A stretch of 24,197 nt of DNA from Bacteroidota bacterium (GTDB lineage: Bacteria > Bacteroidota > Bacteroidia > Chitinophagales > Chitinophagaceae): NCBI GenBank assembly GCA_023396345.1, contig JAEWWO010000350.1, positions 1-24,197 on the forward strand, in the 5' to 3' direction. Position numbers and translations under genes: made by a program. Each line of letters begins with the position of its first letter. The first letter of the stretch is position 1. Positions 6,796-15,351 of the stretch are shown piece after piece. The notes below the pieces were generated by a model. It made no database searches. It was not told where the DNA came from and saw only the letters and a list, made by a program, of their open reading frames with translations.

Positions 6796-7104
6796 ATGAG
6801 TGAAGTAATAGTTATAAATGTAGTTGTTGGCGACAGAACCTATCGTTTAAAAGTAAATAAAAATGATGAGGGAGTTGTGCGCAAAACCGTTAAGCTCATC
6901 AATGATCAGATTGTTTTTTTTAAAACCAATTTTGCCGGAAAAGATATGCAGGATTACATCGCCATGGCTATTTTATGGTTCGCTACCGAACAGAACAAAG
7001 CCGGCGAATTTATGCTGAAAGATGAAGAAGCTACTGCAAAATTAAACTCGCTGCATTCCTTACTGGATAAGGCTTTGGAAGAAGATAATGACTCTAACTC
7101 TTAG
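6796..7104 (+). CDS. zapA: Cell division protein ZapA
   Basis: ZapA is a small cytosolic FtsZ-associated protein that bundles FtsZ filaments at the division ring. The protein has 102 residues from ATG 6796. The N-terminal half, MSEVIVINVVVGDRTYRLKV, is the family signature; a C-terminal helix follows (about 60-97), as in ZapA tetramers. I prefer ATG 6796 over the upstream in-frame TTG at 6787 because family members begin at the MSE-like position. It follows the coiled-coil gene by 21 bases. Its last 11 bases, CTAACTCTTAG, are shared with the convergent alanine dehydrogenase gene, and each strand reads TAG as its stop within that string. Confidence 0.9.
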   Translation: MSEVIVINVVVGDRTYRLKVNKNDEGVVRKTVKLINDQIVFFKTNFAGKDMQDYIAMAILWFATEQNKAGEFMLKDEEATAKLNSLHSLLDKALEEDNDSNS

Positions 7105-8308
7105 AGGCAAGCACCAGATGCAAATCGGTGTATTTTAACCCAAACCTGTCGCTGATATTAAAGTTGGTAGAATAACCTTTATACAAATACATCGCATCCC
7201 GCAAATTAAAGTCGTGCCACAACAAATGTTCAAAACCTCCTTCATCTGCAATATTTATCATCAACGGCATTAATACATTACTTATACCCTGACTGGCTGT
7301 TCTTGCAAAAGCACTGGCAATATTAGGCACACAATAATGTATTACCCCATATTTAGTAAAAGTAGGTTTCTCAAGCGTAGTGATTTCGCTGGTTTCAAAG
7401 CAGCCTCCTCTGTCTATGGACACATCAATGATTACGCTGCCGGGTCGCATGTTTGATACCATCTCTTCTGTAACCACCACAGCAACTCTGCCTTTTGAAT
7501 TGTTGAGTGCCCCAACGGCAACTTCGCAGGTTTTTAATTGTTTGCCCAGAATATTGGGTTCTATTACACTTGTCCAGATGCGGTGTCCGATGTGGTTTTG
7601 CAAACGCTGTAATCTGTACACATCATTATCAAAAACTTTTACCGAAGCGCCCATGGCTAGTGCTGTTCTGGCTGCATATTCCCCCACAATACCTGCACCT
7701 ATAATGATTACTTTTGTAGGAGGAATGCCACTGATGCTTCCCAGTAGTACTCCTTTGCCTTTATTGGCGCAACTCAGGTGTTGTCCGGCAATCAGCATTG
7801 AAGCACTTCCGGCTATTTCACTCATACTTCTTACAATAGGAAATGAGCCGCTGTCGTCTTTCAGCAATTCAAATCCCAGTGCAGATATTTTCTTTTTTAG
7901 CAGACTTTCCAGAATTTTTTTATTCAGCAAAGAAAAGTGTATCGGAGAAATAACTATCTGATCTTTTTGTAACAAATCAAGTTCTCCTTCAGAAATTGGT
8001 GCACTTTTCACCAGGATGGGACATTTGTAAACGGATTCTTTCGATGCGGTGATTTTAGCTCCCGCATCGCTGAAATTTTTGTCTGTGTAATTACTGGCTT
8101 CTCCGGCTTTTGATTCAACCACCACCTCATGTCCGTTATTTACAAGCACCTGCACGGCTTCAGGTACAAGCGATACTCTGTTTTCCTGCATAATAACTTC
8201 TTTGGGAATTCCTATTTGCAGTTTTGAGCGATGAGGCTTTATGTCGAGCGTCTCCTCCAGCGTTTCGTAACTGAACGAAGTACTTACAATGGGTTTGGTA
8301 GTTGCCAT
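7094..8308 (-). CDS. ald: Alanine dehydrogenase
   Basis: Ald interconverts L-alanine and pyruvate plus ammonia with NAD+ in the cytoplasm. The protein has 404 residues. After an N-terminal extension of about 32 residues comes IGIPKEVIMQENRVSLVPE, the AlaDH/PNT start. Further on are VKSAP (catalytic Lys), VISPIHF (catalytic His region), a Rossmann motif VIIIGAGIVGEYAARTALAMG, and SVIIDVSIDRGGCFETS and HYCVPNIASAFARTAS. The single complete chain and these motifs fit the Bacteroidota Ald branch better than PntA, which is present separately at the left edge. The extension is longer than in classical Ald of about 370 residues. It ends overlapping zapA by 11 bases and begins just after the rpsP terminator. 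A TAATTTTG element (minus strand, 8336-8329) would give a leader of about 17 bases. Confidence 0.9.
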   Translation of the reverse strand: MATTKPIVSTSFSYETLEETLDIKPHRSKLQIGIPKEVIMQENRVSLVPEAVQVLVNNGHEVVVESKAGEASNYTDKNFSDAGAKITASKESVYKCPILVKSAPISEGELDLLQKDQIVISPIHFSLLNKKILESLLKKKISALGFELLKDDSGSFPIVRSMSEIAGSASMLIAGQHLSCANKGKGVLLGSISGIPPTKVIIIGAGIVGEYAARTALAMGASVKVFDNDVYRLQRLQNHIGHRIWTSVIEPNILGKQLKTCEVAVGALNNSKGRVAVVVTEEMVSNMRPGSVIIDVSIDRGGCFETSEITTLEKPTFTKYGVIHYCVPNIASAFARTASQGISNVLMPLMINIADEGGFEHLLWHDFNLRDAMYLYKGYSTNFNISDRFGLKYTDLHLVLASKS

Positions 8309-8328
8309 AGCAGAAATTTGTTTAATAA

Positions 8329-8336
8329 CAAAATTA
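8329..8336 (-). promoter_or_regulatory. -7 promoter element for ald
   Basis: CAAAATTA on the plus strand reads TAATTTTG on the minus strand, matching TAnnTTTG. It lies between the rpsP terminator and the ald ATG, as an independent promoter should. No clear -33 box is visible. Confidence 0.45.
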
Positions 8337-8351
8337 TAAAATATCAGGCAT

Positions 8352-8383
8352 AAAAAAAGTCCTGCAACTTTTTATTGCAGGAC
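8352..8383 (-). terminator. Rho-independent terminator of rpsP
   Basis: Read on the minus strand, a perfect 9-bp stem GTCCTGCAA/TTGCAGGAC with a 7-base loop is followed by a run of seven T. It lies 22 bases after the rpsP stop and separates rpsP from ald. Confidence 0.92.
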
Positions 8384-8404
8384 ATGAATGCTTTTGTTGG
8401 AAAA

Positions 8405-8923
8405 TTAAGCTTCAGCTTGTGTATTTTCTTCAGCAGAAGTTTGTTCAGGAGCGTCTGTATTTTCAGCAGGAGCTTCAGCCACTGGTTCTTCAACCTTTGG
8501 TTCTTCCGCTTTTTCTACTTTTTTAAATGCCGGACGACGTCTTTCTTTCTGCTGTTTCTTGTGTTCTTCCGCTTTCTTGGCAACGGCTTTTTCATGCTCA
8601 TCGTACCAAGTCTGGAATTTTTCCATAGCAACCGCTTCATCGAACAGACCTAATTTAACGCCTCTCAATAAGTGTTTTAAATAAAGAACACCTTTGAAAG
8701 AAAGAATCTGACGAACTGTATCTGTTGGCTGTGCACCTTTGTGCAACCACTCCAACGCCTTCTGACGGTCAAGCTGAATAGTAGCCGGTACTGTCAGTGG
8801 GTTATACGTTCCGATTTTCTGGATAAATTTTCCGTCTCTTGGAGAACGGGCATCTGCAACTACGATGAAATAGAAGGGGCGCTTCTTGCTCCCGTGTCTT
8901 TGTAATCTGATTTTTACTGCCAT
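8405..8923 (-). CDS. rpsP: 30S ribosomal protein S16, long Bacteroidota form
   Basis: S16 is a small-subunit assembly protein. The conserved core is residues about 1-80: [40 protein letters not shown] and the segment around [11 protein letters not shown]. The remaining residues form an extension typical of Bacteroidota: a predicted helical Lys/Glu stretch (about 110-140), then an acidic, Ala/Pro/Glu-rich tail that is probably disordered. Total length is 172 residues compared with 80-90 in most bacteria. rimM, trmD and rplS, its usual partners elsewhere, are not adjacent. It appears monocistronic, with a TACCTTTG element upstream (9004-8997), a leader of about 70 bases and a strong terminator downstream. 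Confidence 0.97.
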   Translation of the reverse strand: MAVKIRLQRHGSKKRPFYFIVVADARSPRDGKFIQKIGTYNPLTVPATIQLDRQKALEWLHKGAQPTDTVRQILSFKGVLYLKHLLRGVKLGLFDEAVAMEKFQTWYDEHEKAVAKKAEEHKKQQKERRRPAFKKVEKAEEPKVEEPVAEAPAENTDAPEQTSAEENTQAEA

Positions 8924-8996
8924 AATTAAATAGAAATTTAAAGGGCTTAATAATTTTTTTATAGTTATTAAATAGTTCCCGAAATAGTTCGGAGTG

Positions 8997-9004
8997 CAAA
9001 GGTA
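8997..9004 (-). promoter_or_regulatory. -7 promoter element for rpsP
   Basis: CAAAGGTA on the plus strand reads TACCTTTG on the minus strand, identical to the element before the DUF983 gene. The predicted leader is about 70 bases and includes an AT-only inverted repeat, TTAATAA (8947-8953) and TTATTAA (8965-8971). The nearest CAAA (9018-9021) is too close to be a normal -33 box. Confidence 0.5.
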
Positions 9005-9053
9005 TGCAAAATAATGGCAAAAAATTATCTCACGCTTAATTTTTATATGTTTT

Positions 9054-10763
9054 TTAAATATTGGATGGTTTAAAGTCTACGATTTTTAATTGAACAGATT
9101 TTATTCCATTCCATTCGTTTAAGTCAATCGTATATACAACGTCAATCAATTGAATATTATTATTAATAATTTCTGTAAATTTTTCTGCCATAAAGAAAGC
9201 GATTCCCGTAAACAGAGACTTGTTTTGCTGTAGCAAAAACCGCACATGTTTTTCTTTCACAATTCTTGAGCCGTCAACTATCTGAACATTTTTGCTTACA
9301 AATACCGGGCGCATATTTTCCGGACCGAAAGGCTCCATTTGCGCAACAATATTATAGAAAGATAAAGTGAGATTTTTAAAATCCACTTCGCTGTCAATAA
9401 CAACTTCCGGAGTGAGTAAGTCCGCTGAAATACTTTCTGCCACATTTTTTTCAAATGCTTCTGCAAACAAATGAATATTTTCAGGCAGCATACTAAGTCC
9501 TGCGGCTGCAAAATGTCCGCCATAGGCCGTTAAATATTCTCTACAGGCATGTACCGCTTCGTATAAATTAAAGCCGGGAACGCTGCGGGCGCTTCCACTT
9601 ACAATGCCGTCATTCTGAGTAAGTACAACAGTTGGCCGGTAATAAGATTCAATTAGTCTGGAGGCGACAATTCCCACAACACCTTTGTGCCAGTGCGGCT
9701 GAAAAACAACAGTCGTTTTTTTATCTTTAGATTCATTGTCGTTTTCTATCATTTCTAAAGCTTCTAAAGTTATTTGTGCATCAGCCTCTTTTCTGTCGCT
9801 GTTATCACTGTGTAACTCTTTTGCAATTGCATAGGATTTATCCTGATCCTTTTCGATAAATAATTCTACCGCTTTTCTGGCGTCATCCATCCGCCCAGCA
9901 GCATTTATGCGCGGAGCAATGAGGAATACCAGACTGCTTATGTCTACATAGTCTTTCTTTTCTGCCAGTTCAAGCAGCGTTTTTATGCCGGTAGAAGGGT
10001 TTGTGTTGATTTTTTTTACTCCGTAATAGGCAAGAATTCTGTTTTCTCCGTCTATAGGAACTATATCGGCGGCAATTGCCGTTGCTACTAAATCAAGATA
10101 TTGTAAATAACTTTCTTCAGGAAGATTGAATCTTTCTGCCAAAGCCTGCATCAGCTTAAATCCTACACCGCAGCCGCATAATTCCTTGTAGGGATAACTA
10201 CAGTCGTTTTGTTTAGGATTAAGAATAGCAACCGCTTCGGGCAAAATTTCGTCAGGTAAATGATGGTCGCAGACAACAAAGTCAATACCCGATTTTTGGG
10301 CTTCGCTAATTAATTCAATAGATTTAATTCCGCAGTCCAAAGACACAATCAGAGTGAAATTATTTTCCCGGGCCAACTGTATTCCCTGAGAAGAAATTCC
10401 ATAACCTTCTTTGTATCGGTGAGGAATGTAAAAATCTATATTAGAATAAATGCTTTTCAGAAAAGAAAATACAGAAGCTACGGAAGAGGTACCGTCAACA
10501 TCGTAATCGCCATAAACAAGGATTTTTTCTTTTGAGTTTATAGCATTTTCAATTCTTTGCACCGCTTTTTCCATATCTTTCATCAGCCATGGACTATGAA
10601 GATGACTCAATTCCGGTCTGAAATAATCTTTAGCTTTTTCAAATGTGGTGATGTGTCGCTGTGTAAGAATCTTACATAATACGGAGTCTATTCTCAAAAC
10701 AGCACTGAGTGCTCTTGTCTGAATTTCGTCGTAAGGCAGTATGGTCCATCTTTTTTCAAGCAT
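9054..10763 (-). CDS. recJ: Single-stranded-DNA-specific 5'-3' exonuclease RecJ
   Basis: RecJ degrades 5'-ended single strands in recombination and mismatch or base-excision repair. The protein has 569 residues, normal for the family. DHH-phosphoesterase motifs are in order: [12 protein letters not shown] (Asp 86, 88, 90), SLDCG (Asp 143), CDHH (166-168), [13 protein letters not shown] (about 285-297) and the DHHA1 motif [11 protein letters not shown]. The metal-binding residues look intact. The ATG at 10763 shares its first base with the TAA stop of the upstream polyprenyl synthase gene (TAATG), so the two are one transcript with likely translational coupling. Confidence 0.96.
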   Translation of the reverse strand: MLEKRWTILPYDEIQTRALSAVLRIDSVLCKILTQRHITTFEKAKDYFRPELSHLHSPWLMKDMEKAVQRIENAINSKEKILVYGDYDVDGTSSVASVFSFLKSIYSNIDFYIPHRYKEGYGISSQGIQLARENNFTLIVSLDCGIKSIELISEAQKSGIDFVVCDHHLPDEILPEAVAILNPKQNDCSYPYKELCGCGVGFKLMQALAERFNLPEESYLQYLDLVATAIAADIVPIDGENRILAYYGVKKINTNPSTGIKTLLELAEKKDYVDISSLVFLIAPRINAAGRMDDARKAVELFIEKDQDKSYAIAKELHSDNSDRKEADAQITLEALEMIENDNESKDKKTTVVFQPHWHKGVVGIVASRLIESYYRPTVVLTQNDGIVSGSARSVPGFNLYEAVHACREYLTAYGGHFAAAGLSMLPENIHLFAEAFEKNVAESISADLLTPEVVIDSEVDFKNLTLSFYNIVAQMEPFGPENMRPVFVSKNVQIVDGSRIVKEKHVRFLLQQNKSLFTGIAFFMAEKFTEIINNNIQLIDVVYTIDLNEWNGIKSVQLKIVDFKPSNI

Positions 10764-11725
10764 TAGTATTTTCGGTCTGTAGTAAACCTCACAAGTTCCT
10801 CCAACGCATCTCTTACTTCAGATTTAGGATAATGAAACAATAAATCAAGCGCTTCGTCTCTGAATGCAAACATTTTTTCGGTAGCATACTGAATACCTCC
10901 GTGTTTTTTTACCTGCTCAATTACAAAAGCTACTTTTTCTTTATTCTTGTTATGGTTTTTGATTATATAAATTAATTTGTTTTTCATTGATTTATCACAA
11001 TTATTCAATGTGTAAATCAAGGGAAGCGTTAGTTTTTTTTCTTTAATATCGTTACCCGTGGGCTTTCCTACGTCTGCGGTACCATAATCAAAGAGGTCAT
11101 CTTTTATTTGAAAAGCCATTCCTACTTTCTTGCCAAATAATTCCATACGCTCAATATCAGCCTCGTTATTAAAGGTGGAACAGGCTCCGGCTCCGCAAGA
11201 GGAAGAGAGTAAAGAGGCTGTTTTACCATTGATGATTTCGTAATAGACATTTTCGTCCAGATTAAGCTTACGTGATTTTTCAATCTGTAGTAATTCGCTT
11301 TCGCTCATTTGTCTTACTGCTTTTGACACTATTTTTAGAATATCATAGTCGTCATGTTCCACTGAAAGTAAAAGACCTTTAGATAATAAGTAGTCGCCCA
11401 CTAAAACGGCGATTTTGTTTTTCCATACAGCGTTTAATGAAAAAAAACCCCTTCTTTCCATAGCTTCGTCCACCACATCGTCATGAACAAGAGTAGCGGT
11501 ATGCAGTAATTCTACCAAGGATGCGGCACGATAACTCTTTTCATTTAGCTGTCCGCCCAGTTTTGCAGTGAGTAACACGAACATGGGGCGCATTTGCTTA
11601 CCCTTGCTTTTTACGATATAATGCATTACCCTGTCTAAAAGCGGAACTTTGCTTTTGACAGCGTTCTTAAAATGATTTTCAAAGTGTTGTAACTCGTCTT
11701 TTAATACGATTGTTGCCTGTTTCAA
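10763..11725 (-). CDS. Long-chain polyprenyl diphosphate synthase
   Basis: This trans-prenyltransferase condenses isopentenyl diphosphate units; its product most likely becomes the menaquinone side chain. The protein has 320 residues. It shows KGKQMRPMFVLL near residue 41, the first Asp-rich motif HDDVVDEA (Asp 82, 83, 86) and the second KDDLFD (Asp 209, 210, 213). The residue five positions before the first Asp-rich motif is small (Ala 77), not aromatic, which in this family permits long products, consistent with an octaprenyl- or heptaprenyl-type enzyme. Exact chain length cannot be read from sequence. It is the first gene of a pair with recJ and overlaps it by one base. A partial -7-like sequence (GCAATATA on the plus strand, 11750-11757) lies upstream. 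Confidence 0.93.
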   Translation of the reverse strand: MKQATIVLKDELQHFENHFKNAVKSKVPLLDRVMHYIVKSKGKQMRPMFVLLTAKLGGQLNEKSYRAASLVELLHTATLVHDDVVDEAMERRGFFSLNAVWKNKIAVLVGDYLLSKGLLLSVEHDDYDILKIVSKAVRQMSESELLQIEKSRKLNLDENVYYEIINGKTASLLSSSCGAGACSTFNNEADIERMELFGKKVGMAFQIKDDLFDYGTADVGKPTGNDIKEKKLTLPLIYTLNNCDKSMKNKLIYIIKNHNKNKEKVAFVIEQVKKHGGIQYATEKMFAFRDEALDLLFHYPKSEVRDALEELVRFTTDRKY

Positions 11726-11929
11726 TATAAATTATAAGAAATTGAAGGTGCAATATAGGTAAGATTTGAATTTTATGAGGTAAAAATTTTCAGATTTTTT
11801 TTAAATAATTATTGATTCTGTTAGTTTTGGCATGGTTTATGTTTTGTTAAAGAAGCAATGATTTTTGCGTAAAAGTTAATAATTTACTTATAAAGAGCAA
11901 TAAATTAAAATAAAAATTTGCATTTATAA

Positions 11930-11960
11930 TTTGTTTATTAATAATATGTGGATATCTTTG
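11930..11960 (+). promoter_or_regulatory. Strong Bacteroidota promoter for the OmpA-family gene
   Basis: A TTTG box (11930-11933) and a TATCTTTG element (11953-11960) are spaced by 19 bases, matching the Bacteroidota consensus TTTG-N19-TAnnTTTG. Transcription would begin near 11964, leaving an A-rich leader of about 45 bases before the ATG at 12009. This is the best promoter match in the window. The rest of the gap 11726-11929 is very AT-rich and I see no gene in it. Confidence 0.72.
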
Positions 11961-12008
11961 CAGCGAATATTCGGAAGAAACCTTAAACAAAAAAATTAAA
12001 TCATATCT

Positions 12009-13622
12009 ATGGCAAACAAAAAGTACACTGTGATGCTGGGTCTATTAGGCTTAATATCTACAGCATCATTTGCACAGGAGGTAACTACTGTTACTACAAC
12101 AACTCCTGTAACAACACACAAAACTTATGTAGGTACCGATGCAGATAACGCATGGATCTACAATTCAGAAGTAGTAAAAGACGCAGATCAACAAAACCGT
12201 TTTGTGACTGACGCTTATCCTTATCCTGCAAAACCAAGAAACATGTGGGAATTAAGCATTGGTGTAGGTCCGTCTTTCATGTTTACTCCCGTTGACCCTA
12301 CTTTGGGTTATGGAGCTACTTTCTCTTTGAGAAAAGCATTAGGACATGTTTTCTCTTTACGTCCTCAATACGGATTCCATATTATGTATGGTCACGATTA
12401 CCGTCCAAGAACGTCAAATTTAAGTGCTACTCCTTATTTACACGCTTACAGAACTAACTTACACCAAGGTTCATTAGACCTTATCGCTAGCTTGAATGCT
12501 ATTTCTGGTTACAGAGGCAATCAGAAAGTTGATTGGTACGGGCTTATTGGTTATAGTTTCAACTCTGCAAAAGTAGGTGTTAACCTGGATCAAGGTAAAC
12601 AATTAGCTGGTGTAACTGGTTCCAGATCAGATATCAGATCAGAAGTTAAAGACGCTTTTGATGGTCAAGACAATCCTTTCTTATCTTTAGAAGATAATGA
12701 TCGTTATGAGACTATTGTTTCAAGCCGTGGGGACGGTACAAGATCTGATGTTGTTGGTAGCGAAGACAGAATCAATCGTCATGGATTTAACTATGGCTTA
12801 GGTGTTGCATTCAAAGTTTCTCCTCGTTTTAATTTAGGTATTGAGCAGAAATTTACTTCTTTCTTAAGCAATGCAGATATACTTTCTGGTTTAGCTATTC
12901 AACCACAAGGTCGTAACCCAATCATGAGTTCTACTCAGTTGAAATTCAACTTTAACTTAGGTAGCTTTGACAGAGCGGTTGAACCACTTTGGTGGGTTAA
13001 TCCTAACAACTATGTATATTCTGAGTTAAAATCTCCAAAACCATTGATGGATTCTGATGGTGACGGCGTTGTTGATCAATTCGATCTTGAACCAAATACT
13101 CCAGCTGGTTGTGCTGTTGACACTCGTGGTCGTAGCTTAGATACAGATGGTGACGGTGTTCCTGATTGTCGTGATAAACAAGTTCTTACTCCAAACACTT
13201 GGTTCCCAGTTGACGCTGACGGTGTAGGTACAGATCCTTGTTGTAATCAAGCTCCTCCAGTAGGATCTAACGATTGTGGTATCACTAACTTACCAAGCGT
13301 AACTTTCTCTGGTTCAAGTGTAGCTCTTAGCTCTGGTGCTCAGTCAGCTTTAGCAAATGCAGCTTCTCAGTTGAATGCTAATCCTAACTGTAAAGTTAAA
13401 ATCGTAGCTTACGGTTCTTCTAACAAAAGAGCCCAACAATTAAGCTGGGATAGAGCTAACACAGTAAGAAATTACTTAGTTCAAAACCAAGGTATTTCTG
13501 AAAGCCGTATCATCTTCCAATATGGTAACGACGGTTCTGCTAATTCAGTAGATCTTTACCCAACAACTGAAGATGGTCCAAGTTCGGTACCTGCTCCATT
13601 CCCTCATTTACAAAAATCTTAA
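12009..13622 (+). CDS. OmpA-family outer-membrane protein with calcium-binding repeats
   Basis: This 537-residue envelope protein begins with a signal peptide ending at about ASFAQ (19-23). Residues about 75-320 look like an outer-membrane beta barrel (ELSIGVGPSFMF, LGIEQKFTSF, alternating aromatic strands). Thrombospondin type-3-like calcium motifs follow: DSDGDGVVD (from 348) and DTDGDGVPD (from 378). An OmpA-like peptidoglycan-binding domain (about 435-525) has QQLSWDRANTVRNYLV with the conserved Arg. The Asp usually in the G-x-T-D motif is not evident; the aligned stretch is AYGSSNKRAQ. Codon use differs from the neighbours (GGT, CGT and TCT common), and with its promoter and terminator this points to very high expression. 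It anchors the outer membrane to the wall by family analogy. Confidence 0.92.
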   Translation: MANKKYTVMLGLLGLISTASFAQEVTTVTTTTPVTTHKTYVGTDADNAWIYNSEVVKDADQQNRFVTDAYPYPAKPRNMWELSIGVGPSFMFTPVDPTLGYGATFSLRKALGHVFSLRPQYGFHIMYGHDYRPRTSNLSATPYLHAYRTNLHQGSLDLIASLNAISGYRGNQKVDWYGLIGYSFNSAKVGVNLDQGKQLAGVTGSRSDIRSEVKDAFDGQDNPFLSLEDNDRYETIVSSRGDGTRSDVVGSEDRINRHGFNYGLGVAFKVSPRFNLGIEQKFTSFLSNADILSGLAIQPQGRNPIMSSTQLKFNFNLGSFDRAVEPLWWVNPNNYVYSELKSPKPLMDSDGDGVVDQFDLEPNTPAGCAVDTRGRSLDTDGDGVPDCRDKQVLTPNTWFPVDADGVGTDPCCNQAPPVGSNDCGITNLPSVTFSGSSVALSSGAQSALANAASQLNANPNCKVKIVAYGSSNKRAQQLSWDRANTVRNYLVQNQGISESRIIFQYGNDGSANSVDLYPTTEDGPSSVPAPFPHLQKS

Positions 13623-13658
13623 TAATTACATCAATTATTTAGATATAATATAAATACT

Positions 13659-13690
13659 AAGCCGCTCAATTTGAGCGGCTTTTTTGTTTT
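13659..13690 (+). terminator. Rho-independent terminator of the OmpA-family gene
   Basis: The stem AAGCCGCTC/GAGCGGCTT with loop AATTT is followed by a T-rich tail. It lies 37 bases after the OmpA stop. It also shows that the next gene cannot sensibly start at the TTG at 13671, which is inside this hairpin. Confidence 0.93.
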
Positions 13691-13751
13691 TATTATGCAA
13701 TATTCCGGTTTTAAGTATCATATTTGCTGTAGATATTTAAATAGAATGATT

Positions 13752-14459
13752 ATGAAGAAAATCTTTTTAGGGTCAATATTAATTTTTATTTTCACTTCGA
13801 TACATGCGCAATCTAAAATCAGCCATGGCTTTGTTATAGACAGCATTACCTTATCGTACATCCATGGCGTTCGTGTTGATAATCTGAATAATAAATATAA
13901 AGCAAGAACTAATCAATACGGAAGATTTGGTATTCAGGCATCTGTGGGAGACCGCCTACAGTTCTCTGCACCGGGGTATGAACCTTATATAATGAATTAT
14001 TCTACTTTTTATTATCAGCAGGATACGATGAGAATTATACTCAAACCTATAGTTACAACTCTCGCAGATGTAGTAGTTTCTACTTATAGCTATGTTGATT
14101 ATCAGCGAGACAGTGTAGACAGACGACAAGAATTTGTTGCTGCAAACGGTACACTGAAAAAAACATTTGATAACAATAATTCAGGCGTTGGTATGGGAAT
14201 TAGTATTGATAATCTTTTCAGCCGCAGAGAAAAAAGAAAGAAGAAAGCTTATCGCTTGTTTGAAGAAATGGAACAGCAGGAATATATACGATTCAGGTAT
14301 AATCCGGTGTTAGTACATTCTTTAACCGGATTGGAAGGAGAAGCGCTCAGTAATTTTATTTTTAAAACTCAACCCGATTATAACTGGCTGCGAAAGCACA
14401 CCACAAGAGAAGATATGCTGTATTATATAAATGAACAAATGAAAAAGATGAAAAACTAA
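13752..14459 (+). CDS. Secreted carboxypeptidase-regulatory-like domain protein
   Basis: The protein has 235 residues. It starts with MKKIFLGSILIFIFTSIHAQ, a clear signal peptide, which sets the start at ATG 13752 (ATG 13746, two codons earlier, is also possible). Residues about 24-100 form a CarboxypepD_reg-like beta sandwich: GFVIDSITLSYIHGVRV, then ARTNQYGRFGI and a DRLQFSAPGYEPY strand. This is the domain found at the start of TonB-dependent receptors and in many small periplasmic Bacteroidota proteins. The remainder is charged and helical, with RREKRKKKAYRLFEEMEQQE. No enzymatic motif is visible. It follows the OmpA terminator, so it needs its own promoter; only an imperfect element (CATATTTG near 13719) is present. 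Confidence 0.85.
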   Translation: MKKIFLGSILIFIFTSIHAQSKISHGFVIDSITLSYIHGVRVDNLNNKYKARTNQYGRFGIQASVGDRLQFSAPGYEPYIMNYSTFYYQQDTMRIILKPIVTTLADVVVSTYSYVDYQRDSVDRRQEFVAANGTLKKTFDNNNSGVGMGISIDNLFSRREKRKKKAYRLFEEMEQQEYIRFRYNPVLVHSLTGLEGEALSNFIFKTQPDYNWLRKHTTREDMLYYINEQMKKMKN

Positions 14460-14502
14460 TAAAGTATTTTTTATTCCTAATGATAATATAAGCCATTTTC
14501 TT

Positions 14503-14510
14503 TAAATTTG
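14503..14510 (+). promoter_or_regulatory. -7 promoter element at the start of murI
   Basis: TAAATTTG matches TAnnTTTG and ends three bases before the murI ATG at 14514, so the transcript could begin on the ATG itself. No clear -33 TTTG is visible. It may be a chance match in AT-rich DNA. Confidence 0.4.
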
Positions 14511-14513
14511 GCT

Positions 14514-15341
14514 ATGCAAAATATTTCTCCGATAGGTATATTTGACTCCGGCTTTGGAGGGCTTACAATTATGAAGGAAATTACTGCATTGCTTCCGGAA
14601 TATGATTATTATTATTTAGGAGACAATGCCCGCACTCCCTATGGAACCCGTTCGTTTGAAACTGTTTATAAATATACATTAGAAAGTGTAAAATGGTTTT
14701 TTGATAAAGGTTGTCCTTTGGTTATTATAGCCTGCAATACCGCATCAGCAAAGGCTTTGCGGGAAATTCAACAAATAGATTTGCCTGAAATCGCACCCGA
14801 AAAAAAAGTGCTGGGAATTGTAAGACCTACCAGCGAAATTATCGGTACATATTCTTCTTCAAAAAAAGTTGGTATTATGGCTACTACCGGAACCGTTTTA
14901 TCTGATTCTTATCCAATAGAAATAAATAAATTTTTTCCGGATGTAGAAGTAATTCAGGAAGCGTGTCCTATGTGGGTTCCTCTTGTGGAGAACAATGAAC
15001 ATCAATCACCCGGAGCAGATTATTTCGTAAAAAAGAGAATACAAAGTCTGCTTAAAAAGAATAAAAATATTGATACAGTCTTGTTAGCCTGTACACACTA
15101 TCCATTGTTGAAAAATAAGATTGAAGAATTTATGCCTGTAGGCGTACAGATTGTATCTCAGGGAAAGATTGTTGCTGAAAGCCTTGCTGATTATTTAAAA
15201 CGTCACCCTGAAATAGAACAGCAAATTACACAAAACAATATCAGAAAATTTTATACAACGGATGATCCCAATCGGTTCGACGAAAAGGCATCAATGTTTT
15301 ATGGACAGTTTTTACAATCAGAACAAATAACGCTGCAATAA
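14514..15341 (+). CDS. murI: Glutamate racemase
   Basis: MurI makes D-glutamate for peptidoglycan by cofactor-independent racemisation in the cytoplasm. The protein has 275 residues. It has GIFDSGFGGLT at the N-terminus (Asp and Ser of the active site), YLGDNARTPYG, the first catalytic Cys in IIACNTASA and the second in LLACTHYPLL. I use ATG 14514; an in-frame TTG at 14508 falls inside a TAnnTTTG promoter element, and the family starts at this ATG. The next gene begins 10 bases after the stop, so murI probably leads a same-strand run reaching 21219. Confidence 0.96.
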   Translation: MQNISPIGIFDSGFGGLTIMKEITALLPEYDYYYLGDNARTPYGTRSFETVYKYTLESVKWFFDKGCPLVIIACNTASAKALREIQQIDLPEIAPEKKVLGIVRPTSEIIGTYSSSKKVGIMATTGTVLSDSYPIEINKFFPDVEVIQEACPMWVPLVENNEHQSPGADYFVKKRIQSLLKKNKNIDTVLLACTHYPLLKNKIEEFMPVGVQIVSQGKIVAESLADYLKRHPEIEQQITQNNIRKFYTTDDPNRFDEKASMFYGQFLQSEQITLQ

Positions 15342-15351
15342 TTTAATTAAT

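Noticed and set aside
7380..7961. A 193-codon open frame on the plus strand opposite ald
   Set aside because: It lies wholly antisense to a well-supported alanine dehydrogenase and its translation has no recognisable domain.
8375..8653. A 92-codon Phe/Ser-rich open frame opposite rpsP
   Set aside because: It is antisense to the Lys/Glu-rich tail of S16, which automatically gives a Phe/Ser-rich translation, and it begins inside the rpsP terminator.
11726..12008. A gene or small RNA in the 283-base gap before the OmpA-family gene
   Set aside because: The region is very AT-rich with no credible open frame or strong hairpin; only the OmpA promoter can be supported.
13671..13751. A longer start (TTG 13671) for the regulatory-like domain gene
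   Set aside because: The TTG is inside the OmpA terminator hairpin, and the signal peptide clearly begins at 13752.
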